DNA of 64,000 nucleotides from Bacteroidia bacterium (GTDB lineage Bacteria > Bacteroidota > Bacteroidia > NS11-12g > UBA955), in assembly GCA_023653095.1 (NCBI GenBank), contig JAMNXP010000001.1:512853-576852 (forward strand). Reading direction: 5' to 3'. Made by a program: the position numbers and the translations under genes. Numbering within the stretch: position 1 is the stretch's first letter; each line of letters starts with the position of its first letter. Of the stretch, positions 8,050 through 17,372 are shown piece by piece. Under the pieces are notes generated by a model that did no database searches, was not told the origin of the DNA, and saw only the letters and a program-made list of their open reading frames with translations.

Positions 8050-10730
8050 AACCTGAAGTTTAGGGCTAAATGTATGTTTCGGCCGGGTTGAGGAACCAGA
8101 GAACTTTGAGAACCAGCAGCAGATCTAATACCAGGTGCAGCATAATAGTGATTCAATAAATTCCTTCCAATTACTTGAAATGTAATATTCTGTAACACAT
8201 CTATTTTTAACGCTGCATTTATTAGTTGGTATCCAGGAATAGTGATCAGTTGAGCAGTATTTGCTAAACTAGTGCCTTTACCAGTGTATTTATTGCCCAC
8301 CACATTCGAAGAAATATAGAAATAAATTTTATCCTTCAAAAATTTCGTGCCCACTCCTGCATAAAATGTAAAATCAGAAATTTGAGCTGTTTTTAAAGTG
8401 GTAATTTCATCTGGATTGGTGGAAGATGGCGTTAAGAAAACAGAATGATTAACTGTTGCATTGGTATTGAAATCAATAAAGCGATTGATTTTCAACTGGG
8501 TGTTCATTTGCCCACCAATAACTTCATTGGTGGTATTAGGCCAGTTTCCATATTGATCTAATCCCTTCACTTTATTGGTGATTAGCATGTCTGCATAGGT
8601 TGATTTATATACCACCCATTCAGTGGTGAACTTTCCTCCTTTTAACACATGTGTTACATTGAATTCTATGTTCTTAACAGTTTCTGGAGCCAAATTATCA
8701 GGGGGGATTCTGCTTACAGATGAAGAGAATCTCACAAAGCTTGGAAAGGCGAACATAGCTTCCGAGTATATCAACTTGAAAACCCAATTTCCTGGGTAAT
8801 ACACCGCACTTAACCGTGGATTAAACTTACCATAAGAAACTTTACTGTCTTCGTTTACCCATGTATAATCATATCTTCCACCTGCATTGATATTGATTTT
8901 CTTTGCTGTATTGGAATAGGTAAATGACCCAAATCCGCCTCCTTCAAACATGGCAGGATTGTTTCCTCCTGGATTTGAGGGAACTGTACCGTTAAACATC
9001 GCATTATCTGATGTAGTGGAAGTTAGATAATTGGATTGGAAGATTCCATTTCGTATCTCTAAGCCCACCAATAAATCAAATTTATCACTGATAGTGTATT
9101 GAGCACGAAATTCGTCTCTAAATTGTTTACACTGTTGGAAGTAGGAAGTTCTGACCCATTCTGGATTTACTCTATTGGGATTAAAAAAATCTATCAATTC
9201 ACGCCTATCTTGAGCATAACCATTGAAGGTGGTAAGTCTTGAGTTCGCTCCAAAATCAGAAATTCGGTAGTACGCAGTATTATAGAAAAACCATTTATCA
9301 CCCAATTTTTTTGAATAACGCGATGAAATAAATTGCTGCCTTGCTTGCCAATTAGTTAATAATGCGTTAACTGAAAAGAATTTATCAATATAATCAGGTG
9401 AAGCGCCCTCATTTCTATCTTCTATGTGTAAATCAAGAATGAGGTCACCCAATGTTACTCGAAGATTTGTAAATAATCCAACGGTATTATCTGCGAACAA
9501 CGTGGGATCCGCTGATTTATTATAGGAGCCAGGAATATTGGGAATTTCATGATATTTCAACTGATCCAATCGCTTGGCTTCATCAATGGCGAACTGAGTA
9601 GGAATAATTGAATCTCCCTTTATTTGGTGATATGTTCCAGTAGGATCTTTTGTGGTGTAAATATTTTTGATAGAATCTTTGGTGGTTGCCAGTGACAACG
9701 TTTTACGGTAGTGGTTTGGTCCAAAATCAGCTTCAGTCCATTGCCCATCCCAATCTGAATATTTGCTTAGATTATTCTCATCGCTTTGAAATATCTTCCC
9801 ATTCAATTGAATCACTACCCCATTTTTCAGTTTCACTGCAGTGGTGCCTTCAAGCGCCTGAGTGTTGAAAGCCCCTGTATTAATGCGCCCAGACATCATG
9901 AATTCGGTTTTGGGTTCGCTTTCGAAGGATGATTTGTTCGATTTAAACAAGGTACTTCCCCCTTTGGTCACAATGTTCAATACCCCAGAAAATGCATTGG
10001 CTCCGTATAATGAAGATGCCGGACCATAAATCATTTCAACACGTTCAATGGATTCAACGGGAAGTTGCTTGCCGAGATACGCAAATTGCGTCCACATTTC
10101 ATTGGCCTCTACCCCATTAATAACTACCAATAAACGGTCAGACATGTTGGCTGAACGATAACCTCTTACAAAAACAGATTTATTTACAAGTCCATTTGTA
10201 CGAGAAACATCCATACCTGGAAGATCATCAAGCATTTCTTCTACCGTCAGATATCCGCGTTCAGCAATGTCTTTAGAAGTCAAAACTACAATAGTTGCAG
10301 GGGCAAGTTCTTGTTTTTCAGCTTTTTTCGAAACAGAAGTAATAGTGTTGGTTTTCATGGAAGCTCTAACATCATCAAGGGCTTTTCTAAATCGAAGAGG
10401 ATCATCAATTTTAGGCTCGTAATCATCTTTGATGGTAAGCAATTCACGCAGATACCATTTGGCTCTTTCCGATGAATCTATGGCTAGCAACGATTTTGAG
10501 AGCATGGCATAGGCTTCAATTTTAGAAGGTCTGCTATATCCAGAAGACTCCAAACAAATATTTACAGCATCAATAGCTTGTTGAAATCTACCAATTTCGT
10601 ATAGATATTTTACTTCATCTAAATTTCGATCACAGCCGCTTTGTGCTTGAATATTTTGCGTTGAGAACGCGAGGAAACATCCCCCGAAAAAAACAAAAAT
10701 AGACTTAAATTTCTTTGATAACATCTCCAA
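8046..10730 (-). CDS. TonB-dependent outer-membrane receptor
   Basis: An 894-residue outer-membrane protein. A signal peptide (to about residue 29) is followed by a short helical TPR-like stretch (about 35-120) in place of the usual carboxypeptidase-like domain of SusC proteins. A plug domain (about 135-255) carries hallmarks such as VEEMLDDLPGMDV, VFVRGYRSANMSDRLLVVIN and YGPASSLYGANAFSGVLNIV. A long beta-barrel ends in the C-terminal aromatic residue (LNFRF) needed for barrel assembly. It would import a scarce ligand using TonB energy, or serve as a surface receptor. There is no SusD partner. It starts 1 nt after the stop of the nSTAND gene, inside the same operon, which is an unusual company for a receptor. 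Confidence 0.88.
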   Translation of the reverse strand: MEMLSKKFKSIFVFFGGCFLAFSTQNIQAQSGCDRNLDEVKYLYEIGRFQQAIDAVNICLESSGYSRPSKIEAYAMLSKSLLAIDSSERAKWYLRELLTIKDDYEPKIDDPLRFRKALDDVRASMKTNTITSVSKKAEKQELAPATIVVLTSKDIAERGYLTVEEMLDDLPGMDVSRTNGLVNKSVFVRGYRSANMSDRLLVVINGVEANEMWTQFAYLGKQLPVESIERVEMIYGPASSLYGANAFSGVLNIVTKGGSTLFKSNKSSFESEPKTEFMMSGRINTGAFNTQALEGTTAVKLKNGVVIQLNGKIFQSDENNLSKYSDWDGQWTEADFGPNHYRKTLSLATTKDSIKNIYTTKDPTGTYHQIKGDSIIPTQFAIDEAKRLDQLKYHEIPNIPGSYNKSADPTLFADNTVGLFTNLRVTLGDLILDLHIEDRNEGASPDYIDKFFSVNALLTNWQARQQFISSRYSKKLGDKWFFYNTAYYRISDFGANSRLTTFNGYAQDRRELIDFFNPNRVNPEWVRTSYFQQCKQFRDEFRAQYTISDKFDLLVGLEIRNGIFQSNYLTSTTSDNAMFNGTVPSNPGGNNPAMFEGGGFGSFTYSNTAKKININAGGRYDYTWVNEDSKVSYGKFNPRLSAVYYPGNWVFKLIYSEAMFAFPSFVRFSSSVSRIPPDNLAPETVKNIEFNVTHVLKGGKFTTEWVVYKSTYADMLITNKVKGLDQYGNWPNTTNEVIGGQMNTQLKINRFIDFNTNATVNHSVFLTPSSTNPDEITTLKTAQISDFTFYAGVGTKFLKDKIYFYISSNVVGNKYTGKGTSLANTAQLITIPGYQLINAALKIDVLQNITFQVIGRNLLNHYYAAPGIRSAAGSQSSLVPQPGRNIHLALNFRF

Positions 10731-13700
10731 TTATTTTAACGCTTTACTAAGCCATTCAGAAGACAATAAACTGTATTTCAATACTTTATCTTCACTCCAA
10801 GATAATACACCTCCATGATCATTCTCTATTGAAATCCATTCCATTCCATAAATCCACGACTTATGAATATCCAGACGCAAGGCATCTGACGAAATATTTC
10901 CGCTTCGAACATCTTCCATGGTGATCATTCTTAAGGTATGATCATAGCCAGCGCTGATGATGGTTTCATCGTGATTGAGGTTATTCACCCACATGATTTC
11001 CGAAATTCTGGAAAGATGCAAACGAGGGAAATCATTGTCTTTAATACCATTGACTTTTATCAACTCTCCATCTTGAAGATTGCCAATGACCATTTTTCCG
11101 TTATTCGTACCTAGTACAAATCCAGACTCAGTTTGATTTATTGAAAGAGCCGTTATGTTCTCAGTGAAATCTTTTCTCCAAGCAGCATTTCCTGAATTTT
11201 CAAAATCAGCAATGGAATTGAAGCAGCTAATTTGGTTGCTGTTGTTGCAACTTAAGACTTTTCCTTTTGGTGAAATGTAAAATAATTTGACATCCTTAAT
11301 GAATTTAGGTGTTCCCTTAAAATTCTGAAATGCCCAAACATGACTTCCGTTGGAAACATATAAATTTCCACCCTGCTCATGAATGATAGCATGAGTTGTT
11401 GGACGAGAATCTTTGAAAATATTCTGTTTAAAATTTAACTTCCCGTTGCTAACCGAATACAATGAAAATTGTCCATCGTTAAAAACAATGACAGCCTCTT
11501 TAGATTGATTGACAAATCTCAGACCTGCAACATTTTTAGGAAGCTCTGTGGAACCCATAGGGGAAATTGCACCGTCTTCTATTTTTGATACAACGGCAAC
11601 ACGTGCTTCATCAACACTAAGAATGAACTTATCTGAAATTGAGGCAACTTTAATTGCTGCCTTATGACTGTGCAACTCATTTTTTCTTTGCATTTTATGC
11701 GTCCAGCCCAGATACAATGCATTGATAATGCTGTTCTTTGATTCTGAACCGCCCATTTTTTTATTGATCTCATAAGCAGATTTTGCCAATTCTAAACTTT
11801 GCTCATATTCATTTTGGGCAAATTTGGAGGCAGCAGCCAAAGCTTTAGCATCAGCATCCGACAAAGTTTTGAGTTGCTCCGTTTTTTCCTTTTCAGTTTT
11901 GGCAATTAACTCGGCTTTTTGGGCATTAACTTTTGCAATTTCAGCGTCATTACGAGCAATTTGTGCTTGAATCTTCTCTTGATTCGCCCTTTCTTTTTCA
12001 GCTAACGCTTGATCAGTTGCCGCTAATGCCTTTTTATAGTTCTCTTTAGATTCGTTCAAAGCCACCTTAAGAGCATCACCCTTTTTCACCAATTCCGCTT
12101 TGGAAGCTTCTACTTTGATCATGGCTTTATTCAAATCAACCAAACGATCATCGGCTTTTTTCTTTTCAACGGCCATTCCCTTTTGAGCTATAGTAGCCTG
12201 TTTACGAGCCGTATTTGCCCAAAGCGCCATTGACACCGCAACCAATGCCACCGAACCTACAGTAATAGCAAAAATTCTTGCCCTTTTAAGTCGGGCTTTT
12301 TGTTGAAATTCTTTGTATTCTTCTTCCCTTTGTTGTTCTGCTATGGAATAATCTAAAAACAACATAGTTCGAGCAAACTCGTTGTTTATTCTAGACGCCC
12401 ATAATTCATTGGGATTGTTATCGTTTTTCCATTTTATAGCTAAAGAAAGTTCAGGATTTCTCCACAAACCTCCACGTCTATTTTCGTATTGTTCAGCGGC
12501 CTCTGTAAGTCGCAAATACATCTGAATGGCTTCGTTTTCTTCGTCTACCCAAGCCTGAAGACGAACCCAAACGCGCATAAAACTCTCATGCGAAATATCT
12601 AAAATACTGTTCGTATCGATGGTTGTTCCTATCTCTGGAGTTAAAAATGCCCTTCCCTGTTTTCTGAAAACATCAACCACATCGGTAATTTGCTGGATGG
12701 ATGTACCAGTCAATGTTTCGACCTCCTTTACTTGAGTGGGACGTCTTATACCTCTATTATCAGTACTTCTGTCTGTCAGCGTTTTAAATATTGATTTACA
12801 CAATATTTGTTGATCTAAATTCAGTTCATCGTAGGCTTCTTCAGCGTGCTGCGATAATGCCGACTTTAAAGTTCCAATGGCTTCGTATTGATCAACGTTT
12901 AGTGGTCCACTGGCACCTTGCTCTTGCCAATAATCCCAAATTCGCATTAATGCATGCTGAAGTATGGGTAACTGATCTGGATTATCTCCTAAGTCATTTA
13001 GCAACCTATTAACCAAGGCGGGTTCAATTTCTGCACCACCCACTGCAATAGGACCCGTTATCACTTGCTTAACCTCTTCTCTGGTCATGCGTGGAATTAG
13101 GTAATGTCCGTCATTGATTGCTTCGGGAAGTCCTTTGAAATTGGTACAATCACCCAAGAAATCGCTTCTCATGGTGAGCACAACAAAAACCGGTAAATCT
13201 CTTCGTTCGTTGGCCTTCAACAATAAATTAATGAATGTTACTGAGTCTGAAAACCCTTTATTTTCTTTTTCGAATTTGCTGAATCTAAAGATTTCCTCAA
13301 ATTGATCTATCAAAATCAACAGATTCTCGCCAGATTGACCCATGTTTTGTTCATAAAACTCAATCAAGCCGTTTTCCGTTCTTCTCAAACCTGCTTCAAC
13401 GATGTCTGAATAATCAGTGCCATCAATGCCAAGTTGTGAAAGAAAATCTTCATTTTCAATAGCCAAACTTTTGGCTAAATTCCCAATTGGATTGTTGCCG
13501 GGACGCATGGTAACCGTCTTCCAAGTGGAGCCTCTCTGCGCCATAAATCCGCCATAAAGCGATGGCAACAAACCTGACTTAACCAACGATGATTTTCCAC
13601 TACCTGAGGTACCAATTACGGCTAGAAATCTATTTTTTCTCAGTTTGGATATTAAATCATCGACTTGATTTTCCCTACCAAAAAATAGAATATGTTCGTC

Positions 13701-13778
13701 TTCCTCAAAAGATCTTAATCCTGGAAACGGATTGCTGATTTTCGAACTATTTAAAGTACTTATAGTTGAGAGAGCCAT
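10731..13778 (-). CDS. nSTAND-type NTPase with membrane helix, coiled coil and beta-propeller
   Basis: A 1015-residue signalling ATPase. An opening NPFPGLRSFEEDE motif, typical of the nSTAND1 family, precedes a Walker A (GTSGSGKSS, residues 56-64) and a Walker B (LLILIDQFEEIF, about 150). A winged-helix region follows to about 470. A single hydrophobic segment (ARIFAITVGSVALVAVSMAL, about 495-520) and a long Lys/Ala/Glu coiled coil (about 525-650) lead to a WD40-like propeller (about 690-1015). STAND proteins act as switches that oligomerise on sensing a ligand, often in immunity or programmed death. The gene overlaps the upstream TIR-like gene by 19 nt and abuts the TonB receptor gene. The sensor would be the propeller; the trigger is unknown. 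Confidence 0.85.
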   Translation of the reverse strand: MALSTISTLNSSKISNPFPGLRSFEEDEHILFFGRENQVDDLISKLRKNRFLAVIGTSGSGKSSLVKSGLLPSLYGGFMAQRGSTWKTVTMRPGNNPIGNLAKSLAIENEDFLSQLGIDGTDYSDIVEAGLRRTENGLIEFYEQNMGQSGENLLILIDQFEEIFRFSKFEKENKGFSDSVTFINLLLKANERRDLPVFVVLTMRSDFLGDCTNFKGLPEAINDGHYLIPRMTREEVKQVITGPIAVGGAEIEPALVNRLLNDLGDNPDQLPILQHALMRIWDYWQEQGASGPLNVDQYEAIGTLKSALSQHAEEAYDELNLDQQILCKSIFKTLTDRSTDNRGIRRPTQVKEVETLTGTSIQQITDVVDVFRKQGRAFLTPEIGTTIDTNSILDISHESFMRVWVRLQAWVDEENEAIQMYLRLTEAAEQYENRRGGLWRNPELSLAIKWKNDNNPNELWASRINNEFARTMLFLDYSIAEQQREEEYKEFQQKARLKRARIFAITVGSVALVAVSMALWANTARKQATIAQKGMAVEKKKADDRLVDLNKAMIKVEASKAELVKKGDALKVALNESKENYKKALAATDQALAEKERANQEKIQAQIARNDAEIAKVNAQKAELIAKTEKEKTEQLKTLSDADAKALAAASKFAQNEYEQSLELAKSAYEINKKMGGSESKNSIINALYLGWTHKMQRKNELHSHKAAIKVASISDKFILSVDEARVAVVSKIEDGAISPMGSTELPKNVAGLRFVNQSKEAVIVFNDGQFSLYSVSNGKLNFKQNIFKDSRPTTHAIIHEQGGNLYVSNGSHVWAFQNFKGTPKFIKDVKLFYISPKGKVLSCNNSNQISCFNSIADFENSGNAAWRKDFTENITALSINQTESGFVLGTNNGKMVIGNLQDGELIKVNGIKDNDFPRLHLSRISEIMWVNNLNHDETIISAGYDHTLRMITMEDVRSGNISSDALRLDIHKSWIYGMEWISIENDHGGVLSWSEDKVLKYSLLSSEWLSKALK

Positions 13779-15166
13779 GCTTTAACTTGATTAATTTCAA
13801 TCGTTTCAATTTCCTGGTGAAGTATATCAGATCCTTTATGTTTGATACCTCGAATGATAACGGCGGGAAAATCTATTTTTTCTCGGCCATAAGCTCTTGC
13901 TCTCATTACCTCATTGGTTCTCATTTTTAACCATTTATCAGAACCTGAATTCTTCAGAAAAATCAGAGCGTCTGCCGAAATCAAATGGTTCATATGATGG
14001 GTTCTAATTGACTTTTCATCGGGTTCAAACGCAGAAAACAGAAAAGTAATTTCCTCGTTTTGTTGGTTGTTCATCCAATGGTCTATGTCAAGTTTATCAT
14101 TATAATCACAAATCACATAAACTTTCTTACCATTGAGCCTTTTAACTTCTTCTTTTTCCTTTTTAATGATGTTTATCTCCTTCTGAAGATTCTCTTTTAT
14201 AACATTTTTGAACAACTCAATGAACCCAACAACCACCTCGGCTGATCCAATATTTTTCATGGTTGTCTTAGCATCAATGAGCAGTTCTGCCTGTCTATCA
14301 GAGGTGGCCACTGCATTGTCAGGAACCCACAAAAATCTCCTTCCTGGCTGGGTAGAAAAAACTTCCTCGGCAATATCGTTTTGAATTTCTACAATACTTC
14401 GGTTTGAACCTTGTGGAATTGTGCCATATTCGCTTCCTAACATGTGAATACTGATATTCGATTTCACCAAATACTTGCGAATTTCGGCTGTTGCCGATGT
14501 CACGTGATGAGTGAGTTCTTTCTCAGGATAAACCGTGATTCCCATAGAAACCAGTTCTCGCTTGAGTTGATCTCTATAAACAACCAAATCCTGGCTACAT
14601 TCTGACAGGTAAACGCTAATTCCGTTAGTTTCCTGCTGCACCAAAATTTCTTCTTGGGATATCTTTAGTTGTGCAATATCGTTGGCAATATCATCAATTT
14701 TTGACCAAAAGAATTTTTCTGTTTCTTGGGACTTTGGTTCAAATCTGGTTGCTCTAAAAGTTACATTATCTTGAGACCAAAAATGATACATTTGATCAGC
14801 TTGAATGGCTAAAGGATATAAGGCCGGATTGATACTTGCATTGCAAACTACAAAAACCTTAGACTCATTATTCATCGCAGATGACTGAATCACATCACAA
14901 CAAACCTCTACACAATCTTGAGACCGAATAAACCACTGCGAGTAAACTGGAATAATCACTTGATACGCTTTGGGTTCTCTCTGACTTCCGCCCACCAAAT
15001 CTTGAGGAAAAAGAACATCTATCTCTGGCGTTCCCTTCAGAATTTGACCGATTTTTACAGACAATCCTTTGTAAAACGCTTCTATCCAGCTCATAGTATT
15101 CTCATCAATCGACTTTTGATTGTCCATTTGATGTGCAACTATTGCTATTTTAATCAACTCAGCCAC
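13760..15166 (-). CDS. TIR/DUF4062-like domain protein, first gene of the nSTAND operon
   Basis: A 468-residue protein with what look like three Rossmann/TIR-like units. The N-terminal unit (residues 1-170) opens with KIAIVAHQMDNQ. The middle unit (about 185-290) has ISVYLSECSQDLVVYRDQLKREL and SIVEIQND, the arrangement of a TIR or DUF4062 domain, where the Glu could be the NADase residue. The C-terminal unit (about 345-468) starts KKVYVICDY. Such domains are usual effectors or adaptors of STAND proteins. Translation starts at a GTG 7 nt after a -7 box, and the gene overlaps the nSTAND gene by 19 nt. Whether it cleaves NAD cannot be decided from sequence. Confidence 0.65.
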   Translation of the reverse strand: MAELIKIAIVAHQMDNQKSIDENTMSWIEAFYKGLSVKIGQILKGTPEIDVLFPQDLVGGSQREPKAYQVIIPVYSQWFIRSQDCVEVCCDVIQSSAMNNESKVFVVCNASINPALYPLAIQADQMYHFWSQDNVTFRATRFEPKSQETEKFFWSKIDDIANDIAQLKISQEEILVQQETNGISVYLSECSQDLVVYRDQLKRELVSMGITVYPEKELTHHVTSATAEIRKYLVKSNISIHMLGSEYGTIPQGSNRSIVEIQNDIAEEVFSTQPGRRFLWVPDNAVATSDRQAELLIDAKTTMKNIGSAEVVVGFIELFKNVIKENLQKEINIIKKEKEEVKRLNGKKVYVICDYNDKLDIDHWMNNQQNEEITFLFSAFEPDEKSIRTHHMNHLISADALIFLKNSGSDKWLKMRTNEVMRARAYGREKIDFPAVIIRGIKHKGSDILHQEIETIEINQVKAWLSQL

Positions 15167-15173
15167 TTAACAT

Positions 15174-15204
15174 CAAATCTAATGATTTTAGTGATATGTT
15201 ACAA
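15174..15204 (-). promoter_or_regulatory. Promoter of the TIR-nSTAND-TonB-Npt operon
   Basis: Read on the minus strand: TTG (15204-15202), 20 nt, TAGATTTG (15181-15174), then 7 nt to the GTG start at 15166. A complete Bacteroidota promoter, placed so that the mRNA begins at or almost at the start codon. Confidence 0.6.
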
Positions 15205-15207
15205 GTG

Positions 15208-15470
15208 GTGTTCGGTGGTCAGTGGTCAGCTGTCAGCTGTCAGCAATCAGCCATCAGCCATCAGCCGTCAGCTCTCAGCTGTCAGCTCTCAGCCGTCAGC
15301 GGCGGCTCTGCCGCTAAGCTGCGCCGAAGGCGCAAGTCCCAGCGAAGCGTGAGTCCTAGCGAAGCGTGAGTCCTAGCGAAGCGTGAGTCCTAGCGAAGCG
15401 TGAATCCCAGCGAAGCGTGAGCTTAGCGCAGCGTGAGTCCCAAAGTCTCAAAGTCTCCGGCGAAGCCGTC
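15208..15470. repeat. Compound intergenic repeat, copy 1
   Basis: The gene-free stretch between the TIR gene and the ZIP gene is filled by three blocks. First come about ten degenerate heptamers of the type GTCAGCT (15215-15298). Then two GC-rich hairpins follow (GCGGC-tct-GCCGC and TGCGCC-gaa-GGCGCA, 15300-15335). Last are five to six copies of a 17-mer close to AGCGAAGCGTGAGTCCT (15338-15440). The same order and orientation occurs at 18990-19130. No reading frame here looks like a gene. Confidence 0.85.
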
Positions 15471-15471
15471 A

Positions 15472-16299
15472 TCACCCCAACCCCACGTCTAACGACATCA
15501 TCAAAACAAAGCCGAACATCAAGCCTAAGGTAGCCTTGTCTGTGTGGCCGTTGCTGTGCGATTCGGGGATAACTTCTTCTACGACAACGTATATCATGGC
15601 GCCGGCAGCGAAGGCAAGCGCGTAAGGTAGAATGTCTTGTGCCCACATAACCAGGGCAACACCTAAAATGGCCGCAATGGGCTCAACTACGCCAGATAAC
15701 TGTCCCCAGAGAAAAGACTTCATTCGGGAAAGTCCATATCTGCGAAGGGGAAGTGAAACCGCCATCCCTTCGGGAAAATCTTGAATTCCAATACCAATGG
15801 CCAAAGCAATAGCACCGGTGAGATCTGCGCCTGGAATGCCTTCGGCAACGGCTCCAAAAGCAACGCCAACGGCGAGTCCTTCGGGGATGTTGTGGAGGGT
15901 GATTGCCAAAACCAGCAGAACGGTTTTATTCCAATTGGTCTTAACTCCTTCGGCTTTGGTGATGGGTTCATTTAAGTGCAGGTGCGGCAGCCACTGATCC
16001 AATCCAAAAAGAAAAAATGCGCCGCCTAAAAATCCGATACCAACGGGAATCCAAGCGCGAGAAGCGCCCCAAGTGGTTTCGGCCATTTCGAGGGCTGGAT
16101 TTAATAAGCTCCAAAAACTGGCTGCGAGCATCACTCCACCGGTGAATCCGAGCAGGGTGTCCATAAAACCGCGTTTAACATCTTTGATGAAAAAAACAAC
16201 CGATGCCCCCAATGCGGTTAGAAACCAGGTGAACATTGACCCTGTGAATCCTTGCATTATGGGCGACATGCCTTCGAAAAAATGCGTCAGTGAATTCAT
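15472..16299 (-). CDS. ZIP family metal transporter
   Basis: A 275-residue membrane protein with eight hydrophobic segments that imports divalent metals such as zinc. The metal-binding helices are clear: TLHNIPEGLAVGVAFG in segment IV (HNxPEG) and IQDFPEGMAVSLPL in segment V, where Gln/Asp replace the usual His. A late VEEVIPESH segment is also a family mark. It belongs to the GufA/ZupT-like branch. The gene stands alone with a repeat cluster directly after its stop codon. Confidence 0.9.
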   Translation of the reverse strand: MNSLTHFFEGMSPIMQGFTGSMFTWFLTALGASVVFFIKDVKRGFMDTLLGFTGGVMLAASFWSLLNPALEMAETTWGASRAWIPVGIGFLGGAFFLFGLDQWLPHLHLNEPITKAEGVKTNWNKTVLLVLAITLHNIPEGLAVGVAFGAVAEGIPGADLTGAIALAIGIGIQDFPEGMAVSLPLRRYGLSRMKSFLWGQLSGVVEPIAAILGVALVMWAQDILPYALAFAAGAMIYVVVEEVIPESHSNGHTDKATLGLMFGFVLMMSLDVGLG

Positions 16300-16321
16300 A
16301 GTAAGGCAAGATACACTTTAT

Positions 16322-16933
16322 TTAATGCATTCGGTCTCCGCGAAGGTCTAAATTCGACAAAATATCAGCTTCTATCTGCAGCCATTCTTGCCAACGGGCT
16401 TTGACCACATCTTCAGGATAAAACTCTTTGGCTAGATCAATGAACATGACGTAATGTCCGGCTTCAGATACCATGAATTCGTAGTAAAAAGATCGAAGTG
16501 ACTCATCGCTACAGTACAGATTTAGCAATCTGAAACGCTCGCAGCTGCGGGCTTCGATGAGCGCGAAAACCAACAGTTTTTCCAACAAAATCATCTTATG
16601 GTCGCCCATTCTCATGTTTTGCTGTAATCCGTTGACGTATTCGTCTTTGCGCATTTTACCCAGCTTGATGTCGCGCTTATCCATTTCTTTGAGAACTCTG
16701 CGAAAGTGCCCCCATTCCTCGGCTACCAAGGGTGTTACCTCTTTTACAATTCGCTCCAAATGCGAATATTTTACAATCAGAGAGATTCCCGAAGTTGCCG
16801 CTTTTTGCTCGCAGAAAGCATGATCAATGAGAATTTCCTCAATCGACTTTTCAGCGATGTTGACCCATCTGGGGTCAGTGGGCAATTTCAGGCCCAACAT
16901 TCTTACGGCTTCGAGGTTCTGCTCAGCAGACAT
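16322..16933 (-). CDS. miaE: tRNA-(ms2io6A)-hydroxylase MiaE
   Basis: A di-iron, ferritin-like enzyme that hydroxylates the isopentenyl group of 2-methylthio-N6-isopentenyladenosine at tRNA position 37. Iron ligands are visible in the pattern E-x2-H repeated: EEWGHFRRVL and EAGHYVMFI, plus LIEARSCERF. The length of about 203 residues is normal for the family. I place the start at the ATG at 16933 (MSAEQN); the longer frame begins with TTG. The start overlaps the end of rpiB by 11 nt, so the two are co-translated. Confidence 0.9.
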   Translation of the reverse strand: MSAEQNLEAVRMLGLKLPTDPRWVNIAEKSIEEILIDHAFCEQKAATSGISLIVKYSHLERIVKEVTPLVAEEWGHFRRVLKEMDKRDIKLGKMRKDEYVNGLQQNMRMGDHKMILLEKLLVFALIEARSCERFRLLNLYCSDESLRSFYYEFMVSEAGHYVMFIDLAKEFYPEDVVKARWQEWLQIEADILSNLDLRGDRMH

Positions 16934-17360
16934 TTCCTTCAATTTTATTCACACGATTGGCGTGTCTTCCGCCTTCAAACTCGGCAGCCAAATAGGCATC
17001 TACAATGGCAAAAGCTGTTTCTTTTGAGATGAATCTCGCTGGTAGGCAAATGACATTGGCGTTGTTGTGCTGTCTTGCGAGGGACGCTAATTCGGGTTCC
17101 CAAGCCAAAGCCGCTCTAACACCTTGATGCTTGTTGGCCGTGATGCAAACGCCGTTTCCGCTTCCGCAAATGAGGATACCCAGGGTATTGGGCTCATCCA
17201 CCACCGATTCAGCCACACGGTGCGCATAGTCAGGATAATCAACGCTATCGGCAGAGTCTGGACCCATGTCTTGTGGTTGATGTCCTTTTTCCAACAAATA
17301 AACCAACAGGTCGTTTTTTAACTCAAAACCTGCGTGATCGGAGCCAACTGAAATATTCAT
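16923..17360 (-). CDS. rpiB: Ribose 5-phosphate isomerase B
   Basis: A 145-residue enzyme interconverting ribose 5-phosphate and ribulose 5-phosphate in the pentose phosphate pathway. The family core is evident: start ISVGSDHAGFELK, then YPDYAH, and the catalytic ILICGSGNGVCITANK loop. In many RpiB proteins the Cys of GTGxG acts as base; here it is ICGSGNG. A -7 box lies 4 nt before the ATG, within the end of tatC. Overlaps miaE. Confidence 0.95.
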   Translation of the reverse strand: MNISVGSDHAGFELKNDLLVYLLEKGHQPQDMGPDSADSVDYPDYAHRVAESVVDEPNTLGILICGSGNGVCITANKHQGVRAALAWEPELASLARQHNNANVICLPARFISKETAFAIVDAYLAAEFEGGRHANRVNKIEGNVC

Positions 17361-17364
17361 GCTT

Positions 17365-17372
17365 CAAATTTA
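17365..17372 (-). promoter_or_regulatory. -7 box of rpiB adjoining the start codon
   Basis: TAAATTTG on the minus strand, 4 nt before the ATG, overlapping the tatC stop codon. A transcript from here would begin at the ATG (leaderless). No clear -33 TTG is visible. Confidence 0.4.

Noticed and set aside
15215-15440. CRISPR array
   Set aside because: The units are 7 and 17 nt long and directly adjoining, with no unique spacers; no cas genes nearby.
15356-15646. 96-codon frame over the 17-mer repeats
   Set aside because: Translation of repeat units joined to an antisense-frame part of the ZIP gene.
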